Shown: piece after piece, positions 7,738-16,170 of the stretch
How positions within the stretch are numbered: the first letter of the stretch is position 1
Layout of the letters: every line of letters starts with the position of its first letter
Assembly: GCF_014334325.1 (NCBI RefSeq)
Contig: NZ_JACSET010000004.1
Coordinates: 62,001 to 126,000 of the forward strand
Source: Treponema sp. Marseille-Q4130
Lineage (GTDB): Bacteria; Spirochaetota; Spirochaetia; Treponematales; Treponemataceae
Length of the DNA: 64,000 nucleotides
Direction: 5' to 3'
Program-made: the position numbers and the translations under genes
Notes under the pieces: model-generated
Database searches by the model: none
The model's input: only the letters and a program-made list of their open reading frames with translations
What the model was told of the DNA's origin: nothing

Positions 7738-8877
7738 TCACAGAGGATAAAATTCAAATCCCGCCGTTCTGAGCTTATCGCCGATGCTGCCGTCAGTTTC
7801 GTCAACCGCTACAATATAATACGTCGTTCCGCTCGCTCTCGTTTCCGTCGTCACGGCGGCGGTAAAGCCTTTATCTTTCAGAGCGGCGACAAGCCTGTCG
7901 GCGTTGGCTTTTTCGCGGAACAAGCCGAGCTGCAATCTGCGAAGCGAACTGCCGCCACCCTGTGCGGCCGCCGCGCTTTGCCCTTGTTCGTCGCCCGTTC
8001 CCGTTTTCGACGCGCCGGATGATTCGGATCCGACGGCAACGTTTTGTACGGACTGCGATTGACCGCTATTTTTTTTCGATTCCGTTTTTTGTACCGCAGC
8101 CGCGCCCGCATCTTTTTCGGTACTTGCAATTTTTTCCGCCCCGCCGGAATCGATTTCGGGAAGAGCCGCTTCTTTCCGCGGCAAAAAATACCAAAACGGC
8201 GCCGGAAGGAGCTGCACGCCGCCTTTTACGATTCCCGTTTCAAGCGATGCGGGGAATTCTTTTTTCAACGCCGCAGCATAGGATGACTCCCCTGTAAGGT
8301 ACCACAGCGTCAAAAGGACTGCGGGTTTTACGCTTGCCATCGACTTGAACGACATATACGCTTTCAGCATGGTGACGCTCTCATCCAAATCGGCGCTCAC
8401 ATTCGCACGGCACAACTCTGCCCAAAGCGCATAGAGTTTGATCCGCGCCTGAATCGCTTCATCGTTCGAATTGCGCACTGCGGAGTTGAGATAGCGCTCC
8501 GCCGTCGTATAATCGCCTGAGCTGAGCGCACAGCGCACCGCATCAAGGACGAGCTGCTCCGACGATTTTTTCGGCATGCGGTCGGCATCGCCTGCGCTGA
8601 TAGCGGCGGCTTCGGCATAAGAAGCGCGCGCATCGTCGAAACGCGCAAGCTGTTCCTGAAGAGAGCCGAAAAACGCATAGAGCGCGCGTTTTTCTTTCGG
8701 GTCGGAAACTTTCGGTAAGTTTTCCGCGATATACGCAATCGACGCGTCGACGTTCGGCTTTGCCGCCGCGGCATCGGCAACGGCGCGGGCCGTAAGCGGA
8801 CGCGCTTCATCCGCCGCAAGGGGTAAAAGAAAAATTAATAATAATAAAACGGCAAACGAACTGCCTCGGCGCTTCAT
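7738..8877 (-). CDS. SPOR-domain envelope protein with helical repeats
   Basis: 379 residues: cleavable signal peptide (LLLLIFLLPLAADEA), an alanine-rich helical region of TPR character at about 30-230 (LYAFFGSLQEQLARFDDARASYAEA), a low-complexity Ser/Gly/Gln linker at about 255-310, and a SPOR domain at 310-379 (LRRLQLGLFREKANADRLV ... GFTAAVTTETRASG). SPOR domains bind denuded peptidoglycan glycan strands, often at division sites. Its ATG overlaps the TGA of the small membrane protein upstream (ATGA), with GGAAG as ribosome-binding site, so the two form an operon. Confidence 0.85.
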   Translation of the reverse strand: MKRRGSSFAVLLLLIFLLPLAADEARPLTARAVADAAAAKPNVDASIAYIAENLPKVSDPKEKRALYAFFGSLQEQLARFDDARASYAEAAAISAGDADRMPKKSSEQLVLDAVRCALSSGDYTTAERYLNSAVRNSNDEAIQARIKLYALWAELCRANVSADLDESVTMLKAYMSFKSMASVKPAVLLTLWYLTGESSYAAALKKEFPASLETGIVKGGVQLLPAPFWYFLPRKEAALPEIDSGGAEKIASTEKDAGAAAVQKTESKKNSGQSQSVQNVAVGSESSGASKTGTGDEQGQSAAAAQGGGSSLRRLQLGLFREKANADRLVAALKDKGFTAAVTTETRASGTTYYIVAVDETDGSIGDKLRTAGFEFYPL

Positions 8878-9185
8878 TTTCTTCCCGTCATCCGATTTTC
8901 GGCAGTATCTTTTTTGTCAACGCTTTCCGCATTTTTCAGCGCGTCCTTTGCCGCTTTCGCTTTTATCTTATCGATTTTTTTTGCCGCGATGCTTTTACCC
9001 TTGCCGAAGGAAAACGGCAGCGCGACAACGATACCCGCAACAAAGGATACGATGATCGTGATAAACACGGGTACGTTGTGAAACGTGTGAAAGATCACGT
9101 TGACGTCACAGACATTTCGGATATTAAATCCCGTAAACACCGCGATCAATACCGCAATCACTATAAAAATTATAAGACCGATCAT
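8874..9185 (-). CDS. small LapA-like inner-membrane protein
   Basis: About 103 residues: a first transmembrane helix (IGLIIFIVIAVLIAVFTGF), a short hydrophilic loop, a second helix (VFITIIVSFVAGIVVALPFSF), then a lysine/alanine-rich cytoplasmic tail. This two-helix layout with a conserved loop and coiled-coil tail matches LapA/LapM-type (DUF1049) proteins, which assist envelope assembly. I chose ATG at 9185 because GCGAGG sits five bases upstream; a GTG at 9191 is the alternative. Translationally coupled to the SPOR gene. Confidence 0.7.
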   Translation of the reverse strand: MIGLIIFIVIAVLIAVFTGFNIRNVCDVNVIFHTFHNVPVFITIIVSFVAGIVVALPFSFGKGKSIAAKKIDKIKAKAAKDALKNAESVDKKDTAENRMTGRK

Positions 9186-9324
9186 AATCACCTCGCAATC
9201 GAGTTTAAAAAGCTTAGTAGAGATTGTACTTTAAAAAAGCCGCTTGTGCAATTCGCCGCATTGCCGCGTGCGAATCGCTTCTCTACAGCCGGAGTCCTGC
9301 ACCTCTAAAAATCCGACCGAGTTT

Positions 9325-10695
9325 TCACAGCTGTCCTTTAAACGTCTGCCCCGAAAGCTCGGTCAAACGGAGCTCGACGAATTTTCCGATAAGCGATTTT
9401 TCCGCTTTAAATGCGACTCGCTCGTCCCGTTCCGTTTTTGCAAGGAGCTCCGCTTCGTCGTCGCGGCTCACCGATTCGACGAGAGCTTTTACCGTCGAAC
9501 CGACTCGCTTTTGCATCTCTTCCGCCGTAATTTTAAGCTGCATATCGATGATTTTTTGGAGGCGCGCTTTTTTTACTTCGAGCGGAATTTGATTCGGCAT
9601 CTTTGCCGCAGGCGTTCCTTCTCTCGGATTATAATAGTACATAAACGCATTTTCGTAGCGCACCGTCTTCATAAGATCGAGCGTTTCTTCGAAATCTTCG
9701 TCCGTCTCTCCCGGAAAACCGAGCATAACATCCGTCGTAAGCGATACGTCGGGAAGCGCGGCTCTTATGCGGTCGACGAGCGAAAGATAATGCTCGCGCG
9801 TATAGCGTCTGTTCATCGCCTGCAATATCTTCGTCGAACCGTGCTGCACCGGCAGGTGAATGTGGCGGCACAGTACATCGTTGTGCTTGATCGCATCGAT
9901 AAGGGCATCGCTCAAATCTTTCGGATGACTCGAAACGAAGCGCACCCATTCTATCGGCGAATTGTTTTTTTTAAGATGATCGGAAATAATAATTAATAAT
10001 TTTGCAAAGTCGGCATCGGCGTCGCAATACGAATTGACGTTCTGCCCGAGCAGCGTCACTTCTTTTACGCCGTACGATGAAAGCGCGTCGAGTTCCGAAA
10101 GCACTTCTCCAACGGGGCGCGACACTTCCCTCCCCCGCACATAGGGCACGATGCAGTACGTACAAAAATTATTGCAACCGTGCATGATGGGCACAAAGGT
10201 CGAAAAAGCTCCCGGCTCGGCGGAAATCGGTGCGAAGGTATACGACGGCGAATCGTCGAGAGGAGCCGCCCTCACCCCCTTTTCCGCAGCTTCGATGATA
10301 TCGCCGAAATATTTTTTTGCAAAAGTTCCGACGACGTAATCGATACACGGATAGTCTTCTTTGAGCGATGTAAGAAGGCGTTCGGCCATACAGCCGGTAA
10401 CCACAAGCGTAAGCGGCTTTGCGCCGTCGCGGACAAAAGCCTCGGCCTTTTCGAGCGTTTTCGATTTTGCGCCGGGCGTCTTTTGGCGCAGGGCTTTCAA
10501 TCCCGCGTACCAGCCGAGTCTGCCGAATATGCGGTTTTCGGCCGTCGCACGCACCGAACAGGTATTGATAACCGCGACGTCGGCGACTTGCGCGTCTTCG
10601 GCTTTTTGCCATCCGCGCGCGATAAACAGCCGTTCGATCGATGCGGACTCGGCGATATTCATTTGGCAACCGTATGTTTCAAAAAAGTACGTCAT
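9325..10695 (-). CDS. miaB: tRNA-2-methylthio-N6-dimethylallyladenosine synthase MiaB
   Basis: 456 residues. MiaB adds a methylthio group to i6A37 in tRNAs. The N-terminal domain has the auxiliary-cluster cysteines Cys10, Cys46 and Cys102; the radical SAM motif is Cys174, Cys178, Cys181 (HGCNNFCTYCIVP); a TRAM domain ends the protein (VGSTVKALVESV...LIGKFVELRLTEL). The absence of the RimO-type signatures and the ETYGCQMN start favour MiaB. The ATG has only a weak GTGGA upstream. A second copy of its first ~35 bases lies 240 bases upstream. Confidence 0.95.
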   Translation of the reverse strand: MTYFFETYGCQMNIAESASIERLFIARGWQKAEDAQVADVAVINTCSVRATAENRIFGRLGWYAGLKALRQKTPGAKSKTLEKAEAFVRDGAKPLTLVVTGCMAERLLTSLKEDYPCIDYVVGTFAKKYFGDIIEAAEKGVRAAPLDDSPSYTFAPISAEPGAFSTFVPIMHGCNNFCTYCIVPYVRGREVSRPVGEVLSELDALSSYGVKEVTLLGQNVNSYCDADADFAKLLIIISDHLKKNNSPIEWVRFVSSHPKDLSDALIDAIKHNDVLCRHIHLPVQHGSTKILQAMNRRYTREHYLSLVDRIRAALPDVSLTTDVMLGFPGETDEDFEETLDLMKTVRYENAFMYYYNPREGTPAAKMPNQIPLEVKKARLQKIIDMQLKITAEEMQKRVGSTVKALVESVSRDDEAELLAKTERDERVAFKAEKSLIGKFVELRLTELSGQTFKGQL

Positions 10696-10715
10696 ATTTC
10701 ATTCCACTTACATTT
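10660..10715 (-). repeat. miaB 5-prime end, functional copy of a duplicated segment
   Basis: The first twelve codons of miaB plus about 20 bases of leader. It matches 10897-10951 at nearly every position (ATTTGGCAACCGTATGTTTC on the plus strand is identical). The genuine gene continues only from this copy. Confidence 0.7.
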
Positions 10716-10726
10716 TTCAAAAATAG

Positions 10727-10896
10727 TACCGCGCACGGATGCGCGGATTTTGCCGAGCGAGAATTCGCACCCTCTCTTTCGCTTCGAAGAGAATTCTCGT
10801 GTTGTGAAAAAACACGACGTTTTTTCACAACGATCTTGCCTGCGGCCGCTCCACTTCGTTACGCGGGAATCGGCGTACGCACCTGCTTCGCCTCAT
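10727..10896. repeat. palindrome-bearing insert between the two miaB 5-prime copies
   Basis: About 170 bp with no gene. It contains a perfect 13-bp stem with a 5-base loop at 10801-10831 (GTTGTGAAAAAAC / GTTTTTTCACAAC) and a 9-bp stem at 10758-10799 (CGAGAATTC / GAATTCTCG). It lies between two copies of the miaB 5-prime end, so it looks like inserted or amplified DNA. Confidence 0.5.
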
Positions 10897-10951
10897 CATT
10901 TGGCAACCGTATGTTTCAAAATAATACGTCATTTACATTCCACTTTAATTT
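10897..10951 (-). pseudogene. duplicated miaB 5-prime fragment
   Basis: Encodes MTYYFETYGCQM and then runs into unrelated sequence. It lies just downstream of the folE2 stop and upstream of the real miaB start. It keeps the leader (ATTCCACTTTA on the plus strand) too, so promoter or leader sequence was duplicated with it. Confidence 0.55.
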
Positions 10952-11778
10952 TTTTTGCATTCCGTTTGCGCTCCGTATTCGGCATACGCATACGCATTGT
11001 GATTGTGGATGCTTTCGTAATTTTCCGCCTCGACGGAAAACCATGCAAACGGTTTTGAAATCGGAAAAGAGCGCAGCGCAAGATAGGTTTCGCGCACGAT
11101 GTCTTCGGCAAAGCGCGGGTTGTCATACGCGTGTTCGGTCACCCATTTTTCGTCCCTCCGTTTAAGCGCGGCATAGAGACCGCCCGATGAAGCGTTTTCG
11201 ATGACGGCGATGACGTCTTCGATCCAAAAAAAATCCGAATACAGCAATTTTACGCGCACCGTACCGCGCTGATTGTGCGCGCCGTAATCGCTGATCGCTT
11301 TCGAACACGGACACAGCGTTGCAACCGGCACCGAAACAGAAATAAAAAAATCGCGTTCGGTTTTTCCGACGCTTCCCTCATACGCGCACATATAACTCAT
11401 CATGCTTTTCGTGCCGGAGACCGGTGCGCTTTTTTCGATAAAAAACGGGAACGAAACGGTTCCGTAGGCGCGTGCGGCACAAAGCGTTGAGCGGATCTCA
11501 TCGAGCATATCGAAAAAGCGATGCATCGAAATATCGAAGCGATATTTGTGAAAGACTTCGATAAAACGGCTCATGTGCGTACCTTTGCAGTCGGCCGGCA
11601 AATCGACAAAGAGATCTACCGTCGCCGTCGTGTTTTGCGTTTTATTGATTTTATCGAGCACCGTCACGGGATAGTGTAAGCCCTTTACGCCGACTTTTTG
11701 CAGCGGCACACCCCGCGTATCATTTTCGCTTTGTATATCGCGCATCGCAGCACGGGATATTTTTTCGTCAGCGCTCAC
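10945..11778 (-). CDS. folE2: GTP cyclohydrolase FolE2 (type IB)
   Basis: Converts GTP to 7,8-dihydroneopterin triphosphate, the first step of folate (and queuosine) synthesis. Family marks: [26 protein letters not shown] at the front, THMSRFIEV, and the metal/catalytic segment [21 protein letters not shown] with its conserved cysteine. The open frame extends to 11823, inside folD. I prefer GTG at 11778, which overlaps the folD stop and follows GGAGAGAGG; ATG at 11745 is the other option and matches the usual family start. The gene forms an operon with folD. Confidence 0.9.
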   Translation of the reverse strand: MSADEKISRAAMRDIQSENDTRGVPLQKVGVKGLHYPVTVLDKINKTQNTTATVDLFVDLPADCKGTHMSRFIEVFHKYRFDISMHRFFDMLDEIRSTLCAARAYGTVSFPFFIEKSAPVSGTKSMMSYMCAYEGSVGKTERDFFISVSVPVATLCPCSKAISDYGAHNQRGTVRVKLLYSDFFWIEDVIAVIENASSGGLYAALKRRDEKWVTEHAYDNPRFAEDIVRETYLALRSFPISKPFAWFSVEAENYESIHNHNAYAYAEYGAQTECKKN

Positions 11779-12646
11779 GGCCTCTCTCCGCAGCTTCAAG
11801 CGTATTTTGCATGAGCATCGCAATCGTCATGGGACCGACCCCTCCCGGCACGGGAGTAATATACGATGCGATTTCTTTTACCGCATCGAAATCGACGTCG
11901 CCCGTCAAACGGAATCCGCTCTTTTTCGCCGCATCGGGAATGCGGTTCACACCGACATCGATGACGGCAGCACCTTCTTTTACCATATCCGCGCGGATCG
12001 TATTCGGCATACCCGCCGCCGAAATGACGATATCGGCATCCTTTGTGATCGTTTTCAAATCTTTCGTTCCCGTATGACAGAGCGTCACGGTGGCATTGCA
12101 GTCTCTGCGCGACAAAAGGAGGGCGAGCGGTTTTCCGACGATATTCGATCGACCGACGACGACCGCGCGCGCACCGGAGGTTTCGATGCGCATCGATTTG
12201 AGGAGCACGACGATGCCGTGCGGCGTACACGGAAGCGGCGCATCACAGCCTATGACGAGCTTTCCGATATTGACAGGATGAAAGCCGTCGACGTCTTTTT
12301 CGGGCGAAATCGCAAAGAGTATTTTACGTTCGTCGATGTGTTTGGGAAGCGGCAGCTGCACGAGAATGCCGTGAACGCTCTCGTCGCGATTGAGTTCTCC
12401 GATAAGCGAAAGGAGTTCCGCTTCGCTTGTGTTTTCGGGCAGCTCGACGGAACGGTCGTTCATACCCGCTTCCGAAAGCGCGTTCCGTTTGGCTCGCACG
12501 TATGAAAGGCTTGCGGGGTCGTTCCCGACGAGGATGACGGCGAGGCTCGGCTCAACGCCCTCCGATTTCAGTTCCGCCGTCCGAGAGGCAATACGTCCTC
12601 TGATATCCGCCGCCGTTTTTTTTCCGTCGATAATCACCGCACTCAT
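11768..12646 (-). CDS. folD: bifunctional methylenetetrahydrofolate dehydrogenase / cyclohydrolase
   Basis: 292 residues, normal FolD length. It interconverts 5,10-methylene-, methenyl- and 10-formyl-THF with NADP. Visible motifs: [20 protein letters not shown] with the catalytic YxxxK (Tyr/Lys), [10 protein letters not shown], the PCTPHGI segment, the [14 protein letters not shown] nucleotide site and the final [15 protein letters not shown]. The next gene, folE2, starts inside its last codons, linking pterin synthesis and one-carbon metabolism in one transcript. Confidence 0.97.
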   Translation of the reverse strand: MSAVIIDGKKTAADIRGRIASRTAELKSEGVEPSLAVILVGNDPASLSYVRAKRNALSEAGMNDRSVELPENTSEAELLSLIGELNRDESVHGILVQLPLPKHIDERKILFAISPEKDVDGFHPVNIGKLVIGCDAPLPCTPHGIVVLLKSMRIETSGARAVVVGRSNIVGKPLALLLSRRDCNATVTLCHTGTKDLKTITKDADIVISAAGMPNTIRADMVKEGAAVIDVGVNRIPDAAKKSGFRLTGDVDFDAVKEIASYITPVPGGVGPMTIAMLMQNTLEAAERGRER

Positions 12647-12681
12647 CGTGTAACCTGCCCCGCTTCCGCATCGTTTTATGA

Positions 12682-12710
12682 TTGATAAAACCGCTTGAAA
12701 AAGATATACT
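12682..12710 (+). promoter_or_regulatory. sigma-70-type promoter for the barrel/lipoprotein pair
   Basis: TTGATA at 12682-12687, a 17-base spacer, TATACT at 12705-12710. The leader to the ATG at 12759 is about 40 bases and carries GAGGAAAG as ribosome-binding site. Confidence 0.6.
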
Positions 12711-12758
12711 GAACAATATATCTTTTTTTATAAAAATATGCTATCTATGTGAGGAAAG

Positions 12759-13346
12759 ATGAAACGCACCGTAGCGCTATGCTGTATATTATTTTTTTGC
12801 GCCGCCGCTTTTTTTGCCGCCGGCAAATCTCAAGGCGACGAATACGATGACGGTACGCAATTCCGCTATAAGATGAACGGCTCCGGCGATCAATATATCC
12901 AAATTTCGGTTATGCCGAGTTTTCCGCTCAACTTCAAAGGCAAGATGTATGTCGGAGGCGCTGCGGATCTCGGCTACCGGCGATTTATCACAGGATTGTT
13001 TGCCGTCGGCGGCAATATCATCGTCGGCTACCATCCGACGCTCGGCAGCAATATCTTCAACTTTTGGCCGGTAACGGCAAGCGTCACGTTTCAGCCGTCC
13101 GTGTGGCGCTTCGAATTTCCTCTTTCGATCGGAGCGGGTATCGCATTCGAAACCTATCAGAGCAGGAGATATTTTCCGGGCTTTGTGCTGCGACCCGAAG
13201 TCGGCGTATTTTACCGCATGTCGGAAAGCTGGTCGTTCGGAATCGGAAGCGTCTTTTTGTGGATGCCGCAGTGGTACAAAGATCCGAGCTATAATTTCGA
13301 CGGCCTCTTTTTGACGGCATCCGTTTCGGCACGGTATCATTTTTAA
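12759..13346 (+). CDS. small outer-membrane beta-barrel protein
   Basis: 195 residues: signal peptide (TVALCCILFFCAAAFFAAG), then alternating amphipathic strands such as YIQISVMPSFPLNF, KMYVGGAADLGYRRFITGLFAVGGNIIVGYHP, FEFPLSIGAGIAFETY and FGIGSVFLWMPQW, ending VSARYHF. A terminal Phe preceded by alternating residues is the usual outer-membrane barrel signal. The size suits eight strands (OmpW/OmpX-like), but no ligand is evident. Followed 9 bases later by a lipoprotein gene, probably its partner. Confidence 0.75.
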   Translation: MKRTVALCCILFFCAAAFFAAGKSQGDEYDDGTQFRYKMNGSGDQYIQISVMPSFPLNFKGKMYVGGAADLGYRRFITGLFAVGGNIIVGYHPTLGSNIFNFWPVTASVTFQPSVWRFEFPLSIGAGIAFETYQSRRYFPGFVLRPEVGVFYRMSESWSFGIGSVFLWMPQWYKDPSYNFDGLFLTASVSARYHF

Positions 13347-13355
13347 GGATTTTGT

Positions 13356-14471
13356 ATGAGGCGTATATTTTCCGTTTTAATAATTTTTTCCGCACTCGCG
13401 TGCGCCGTTTTTTTTACCGGCTGCCAGGACGTCATCTTTGCCAAAATCATGGGGGAGGTCGAACTCGAAGACGCGACGATAATCGGCCGCGTCAATGCGA
13501 TTGTCCGCTGTACATTTAACGGTCAAGAATATCTTTTTATTCCGAACGGCAGAGTATACGGAAAGCCTGCAAGTTCCGCATCGCACGGCGACTGGAACTT
13601 GATGTCGGACGGTCTGCCGAAACTTTCCTACGACTATTACAATAAAAAATTCGACGGCATTTACATCTACCAGCTCGCCGTGACTCAAAATACGCTCTAC
13701 GCGCTCGGCGCCGAGATTTATGAAAATACTGAAGAAGGCGAAAACATCGCCGGCAGTCGTTATCTGTATTACCTCAACGGAAGCACGTGGACACAATGCG
13801 ATGGAGCGGTTACCGGTTCTTCGGGTACGACGACGATATTTTGCACAAATACGATCGCCGCGGCAAATCGGACAGCGTATATCCGCATGAACGGAACGGT
13901 AAGCGAATTGAAAAATTCTCCTTCGAGCAGTTCGTATATTCAAAGTACCGCGACGTCCGTATTGGGAGACACGCCCGGCGAATCCACCGTCTCTGTCGTC
14001 TATGCAGGCGGCGTTTATTTTTTCAATTCGTGTTCCGCAACAAATGAAACGTCGAGTCCCGCAACGTACGTCTATTGGGCGAGCGGTTCCACTTTAAAAT
14101 ACGTTGCGGCAGGAACCGCCGCTTCAGCCGGAGCGAACGCGGTAAGCTGTTCTGCAAATATCACTTCCATAGCCGCAACGAACGATGCGATCATTTTGGG
14201 AACGAACGGACGCGGTCTCGAAAAGACGACAAATACGAGCGGCGTCCCCGGCTCATCGCTCACGAGCTTTTCGACAAACGCGGATTCGGCGCTCGGCTCC
14301 CCGTACATCATCCCCGCACTGCTCTGCGTCGATTCCGCCGCTACGGAAACAGGCGCAACACTCTATGCATCCGCGGACTTCAGACGAAAATCGAATTCGA
14401 GCGGAGGCAACTACAAAGATATCGGTCTCTGGTCGTATTATCCGTCACGCGGCAACTGGAACAGAGAATAG
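13356..14471 (+). CDS. putative lipoprotein, unrecognised family
   Basis: 371 residues. The signal peptide ends FFTGC, making Cys23 the lipidation site. The mature chain is rich in Ser, Thr, Gly and Ala with repeated short strands (GQEYLFIPNGRVYGKP, YLYYLNGSTWTQCDG, VVYAGGVYFFNSCS), suggesting a beta-propeller-like or beta-helical secreted domain. No family motif was recognised. AAGGA precedes the ATG, 9 bases after the barrel gene, so the pair is one operon from the promoter at 12682. Confidence 0.7.
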   Translation: MRRIFSVLIIFSALACAVFFTGCQDVIFAKIMGEVELEDATIIGRVNAIVRCTFNGQEYLFIPNGRVYGKPASSASHGDWNLMSDGLPKLSYDYYNKKFDGIYIYQLAVTQNTLYALGAEIYENTEEGENIAGSRYLYYLNGSTWTQCDGAVTGSSGTTTIFCTNTIAAANRTAYIRMNGTVSELKNSPSSSSYIQSTATSVLGDTPGESTVSVVYAGGVYFFNSCSATNETSSPATYVYWASGSTLKYVAAGTAASAGANAVSCSANITSIAATNDAIILGTNGRGLEKTTNTSGVPGSSLTSFSTNADSALGSPYIIPALLCVDSAATETGATLYASADFRRKSNSSGGNYKDIGLWSYYPSRGNWNRE

Positions 14472-14537
14472 GCGGTTTAAGAAAATCCCGCGTCCGGAAC
14501 TTGGAAAGTCAATTATAATCTCAAATATATCAAGGTA

Positions 14538-14574
14538 ATCTCGAAAAACTCATCTTTAGCGTTTTTTTCGAGAT
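14538..14574 (+). terminator. palindromic terminator-like repeat (ATCTCGAAAAA family)
   Basis: ATCTCGAAAAA pairs with the distal TTTTTTTCGAGAT; the loop carries CTTTAGCG. A 37-base relative, 33 of 37 matching, sits at 18897-18933. Placed 66 bases after the lipoprotein stop, it could end that transcript. Confidence 0.55.
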
Positions 14575-14726
14575 AAAGTTATAAAGAATCTCTTGAAAAA
14601 AATGCACCGAATTTAATTTACTTTTCCTAAAGATTGACACAGGCTCTTTTACTCGCTACTATTATTGAACCTATACGCATATACATTATTATAGACAAAA
14701 AAACAGTGCGCAAGTCAGGAGTGTTT

Positions 14727-16046
14727 ATGAACAATAGCAGGTGGGGACTTTTGCTGAGGCACGGTGCAATCATCCTATGTGCAGCGTTTTTAGCGGGCTG
14801 TATGAATCAAAAAACCGCTTCCGTCGCAGCGGATATCGATTTTTGGTCGTTTCCCAACTTTACTTCGGAAACGGGTGTGCAGGGTGATTTTGAAAAAGAG
14901 CTTATCGCCGCATTCGAAAAAGCGAATCCGTCCATCAACGTGCGCTTTACATCGATTAGTTTTACCGACGGAGCGGACAAAATCGAACAGGCGATCGCTT
15001 CAGGCAAAGCTCCCGATATCATATACGACGCGCCCGGTCGTATCATCGCATGGGCTGACAAGGGCTTGCTCGAACCTCTCGACGACGTACTCGCAACGGA
15101 AAAGCCGTATATCATGACGGGTATGCTTGCGGTTTCCGCAGGTAAAGATTTACGCACGTATATGTATCCGATGCACGAAGGTCCTTTTTCGATGGCATTC
15201 AATAAAGAGATGCTCGAAGATTTGGGGCTTCTTTCCCTTTTGCCGTACACTCGGCGCGACCGGCAGTGGACTGTCGCGGAGTATGAAAATCTTTTACGCG
15301 CGCTCAAATCGAAATTGCCGAAAGGCAAAACACCCGGCGTATTCTACTATAAAACGCAGGGCGGCGATCAGGGCACTCGTGCGTTTTTGGTCAACCTCTT
15401 CGGCAATGTATCGCTTTTGAATAACGATTATTCGCGCTATACGTTCAACACGCCCCAAGCGATAAAAAACGTCGCGTGGACGATGGACGCGATGAAAGAA
15501 GGCTTGCTGCTCGACGGCGCAAACCTTACATCGAATGACGCTATTGCTATGTTCGTTGCATCCGATGCGGCACACACGATTCTCTATTCGCCGCAGCTGA
15601 ACAAAATGTATGACGGAAAACGCAAATATCGCGGCAAAGATTTTACTCCGATATACATGCCTTTTCCGAACGATTCGGGCGCTCCGTCCCTCGAATTCAT
15701 CGTCGGCGGCGCCTGTGTGTTTAAAAACAAAAATCAAAATAAAATAGAAGCGGCGAAACGATTCCTGCACTTTATGGCGACGGATGAAGTATGGGCGCCG
15801 AAGCTCGTCGCCGCGACCGGCGGTTTCCCTGTAACTTCAAAGATCGAAATCGAAACCGACGATCCGGAGATATTGTATAATTCCGTACTGCAGAAATTCT
15901 TCGGCCAATACTACAACAATATAACCGGTTTTCCGGAAATGCGCGGCTATTGGAATACGGCCCTGAAGAACGCCGCAGCCGGAAGAAACATACAGGGCGT
16001 ACTGAATATTTTTGTTAAAAGTTCTGATGAATCGCTCAATAAATAA
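14727..16046 (+). CDS. extracellular sugar-binding lipoprotein (ABC family 1)
   Basis: 439 residues. Lipobox CAAFLAGC near residue 24, then the binding-protein fold: DIDFWSFPNFTSETG, FEKELIAAFEKANPSINVRF, GKAPDIIYDAPGRIIAWADKGLLEPLDD and a C-terminal AKRFLHFMATDE helix. It resembles MalE-type carbohydrate-binding proteins. No permease gene follows; the next gene is an MCP, so the protein may feed a chemoreceptor rather than a transporter, or serve a transporter encoded elsewhere. The start at 14727 is chosen because AGGAG lies eight bases upstream and the signal peptide begins there. Confidence 0.88.
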   Translation: MNNSRWGLLLRHGAIILCAAFLAGCMNQKTASVAADIDFWSFPNFTSETGVQGDFEKELIAAFEKANPSINVRFTSISFTDGADKIEQAIASGKAPDIIYDAPGRIIAWADKGLLEPLDDVLATEKPYIMTGMLAVSAGKDLRTYMYPMHEGPFSMAFNKEMLEDLGLLSLLPYTRRDRQWTVAEYENLLRALKSKLPKGKTPGVFYYKTQGGDQGTRAFLVNLFGNVSLLNNDYSRYTFNTPQAIKNVAWTMDAMKEGLLLDGANLTSNDAIAMFVASDAAHTILYSPQLNKMYDGKRKYRGKDFTPIYMPFPNDSGAPSLEFIVGGACVFKNKNQNKIEAAKRFLHFMATDEVWAPKLVAATGGFPVTSKIEIETDDPEILYNSVLQKFFGQYYNNITGFPEMRGYWNTALKNAAAGRNIQGVLNIFVKSSDESLNK

Positions 16047-16090
16047 AATGCAAAACGTGCTCGAACGGTGCGGTATTTTGTTAAGATTAT

Positions 16091-16160
16091 ATACGTGCGC
16101 GCTCGCGCACGGCTGCGGCATTTTCGAAAATCAATATTTTCTGCAATGCCGCGCTTTTTA
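16091..16160 (+). mobile_element. two-hairpin repeat, diverged copy in the MCP leader
   Basis: Same architecture as 6177-6312: GTGCGC-GCTC-GCGCAC, GGCT, then a stem GCGGCATT/AATGCCGC with a TTCG/CTGC internal loop and an AAAAT/ATTTT tip. The stem bases differ completely from the other copies while pairing is kept. It ends directly before the AAGGAAGGG ribosome-binding site of the MCP gene. Confidence 0.6.
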
Positions 16161-16170
16161 AGGAAGGGAT

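Noticed and set aside
10180-11058. 292-residue plus-strand open frame across the miaB-folE2 gap
   Set aside because: Overlaps two real genes antisense and reads through palindromes; no family resemblance.
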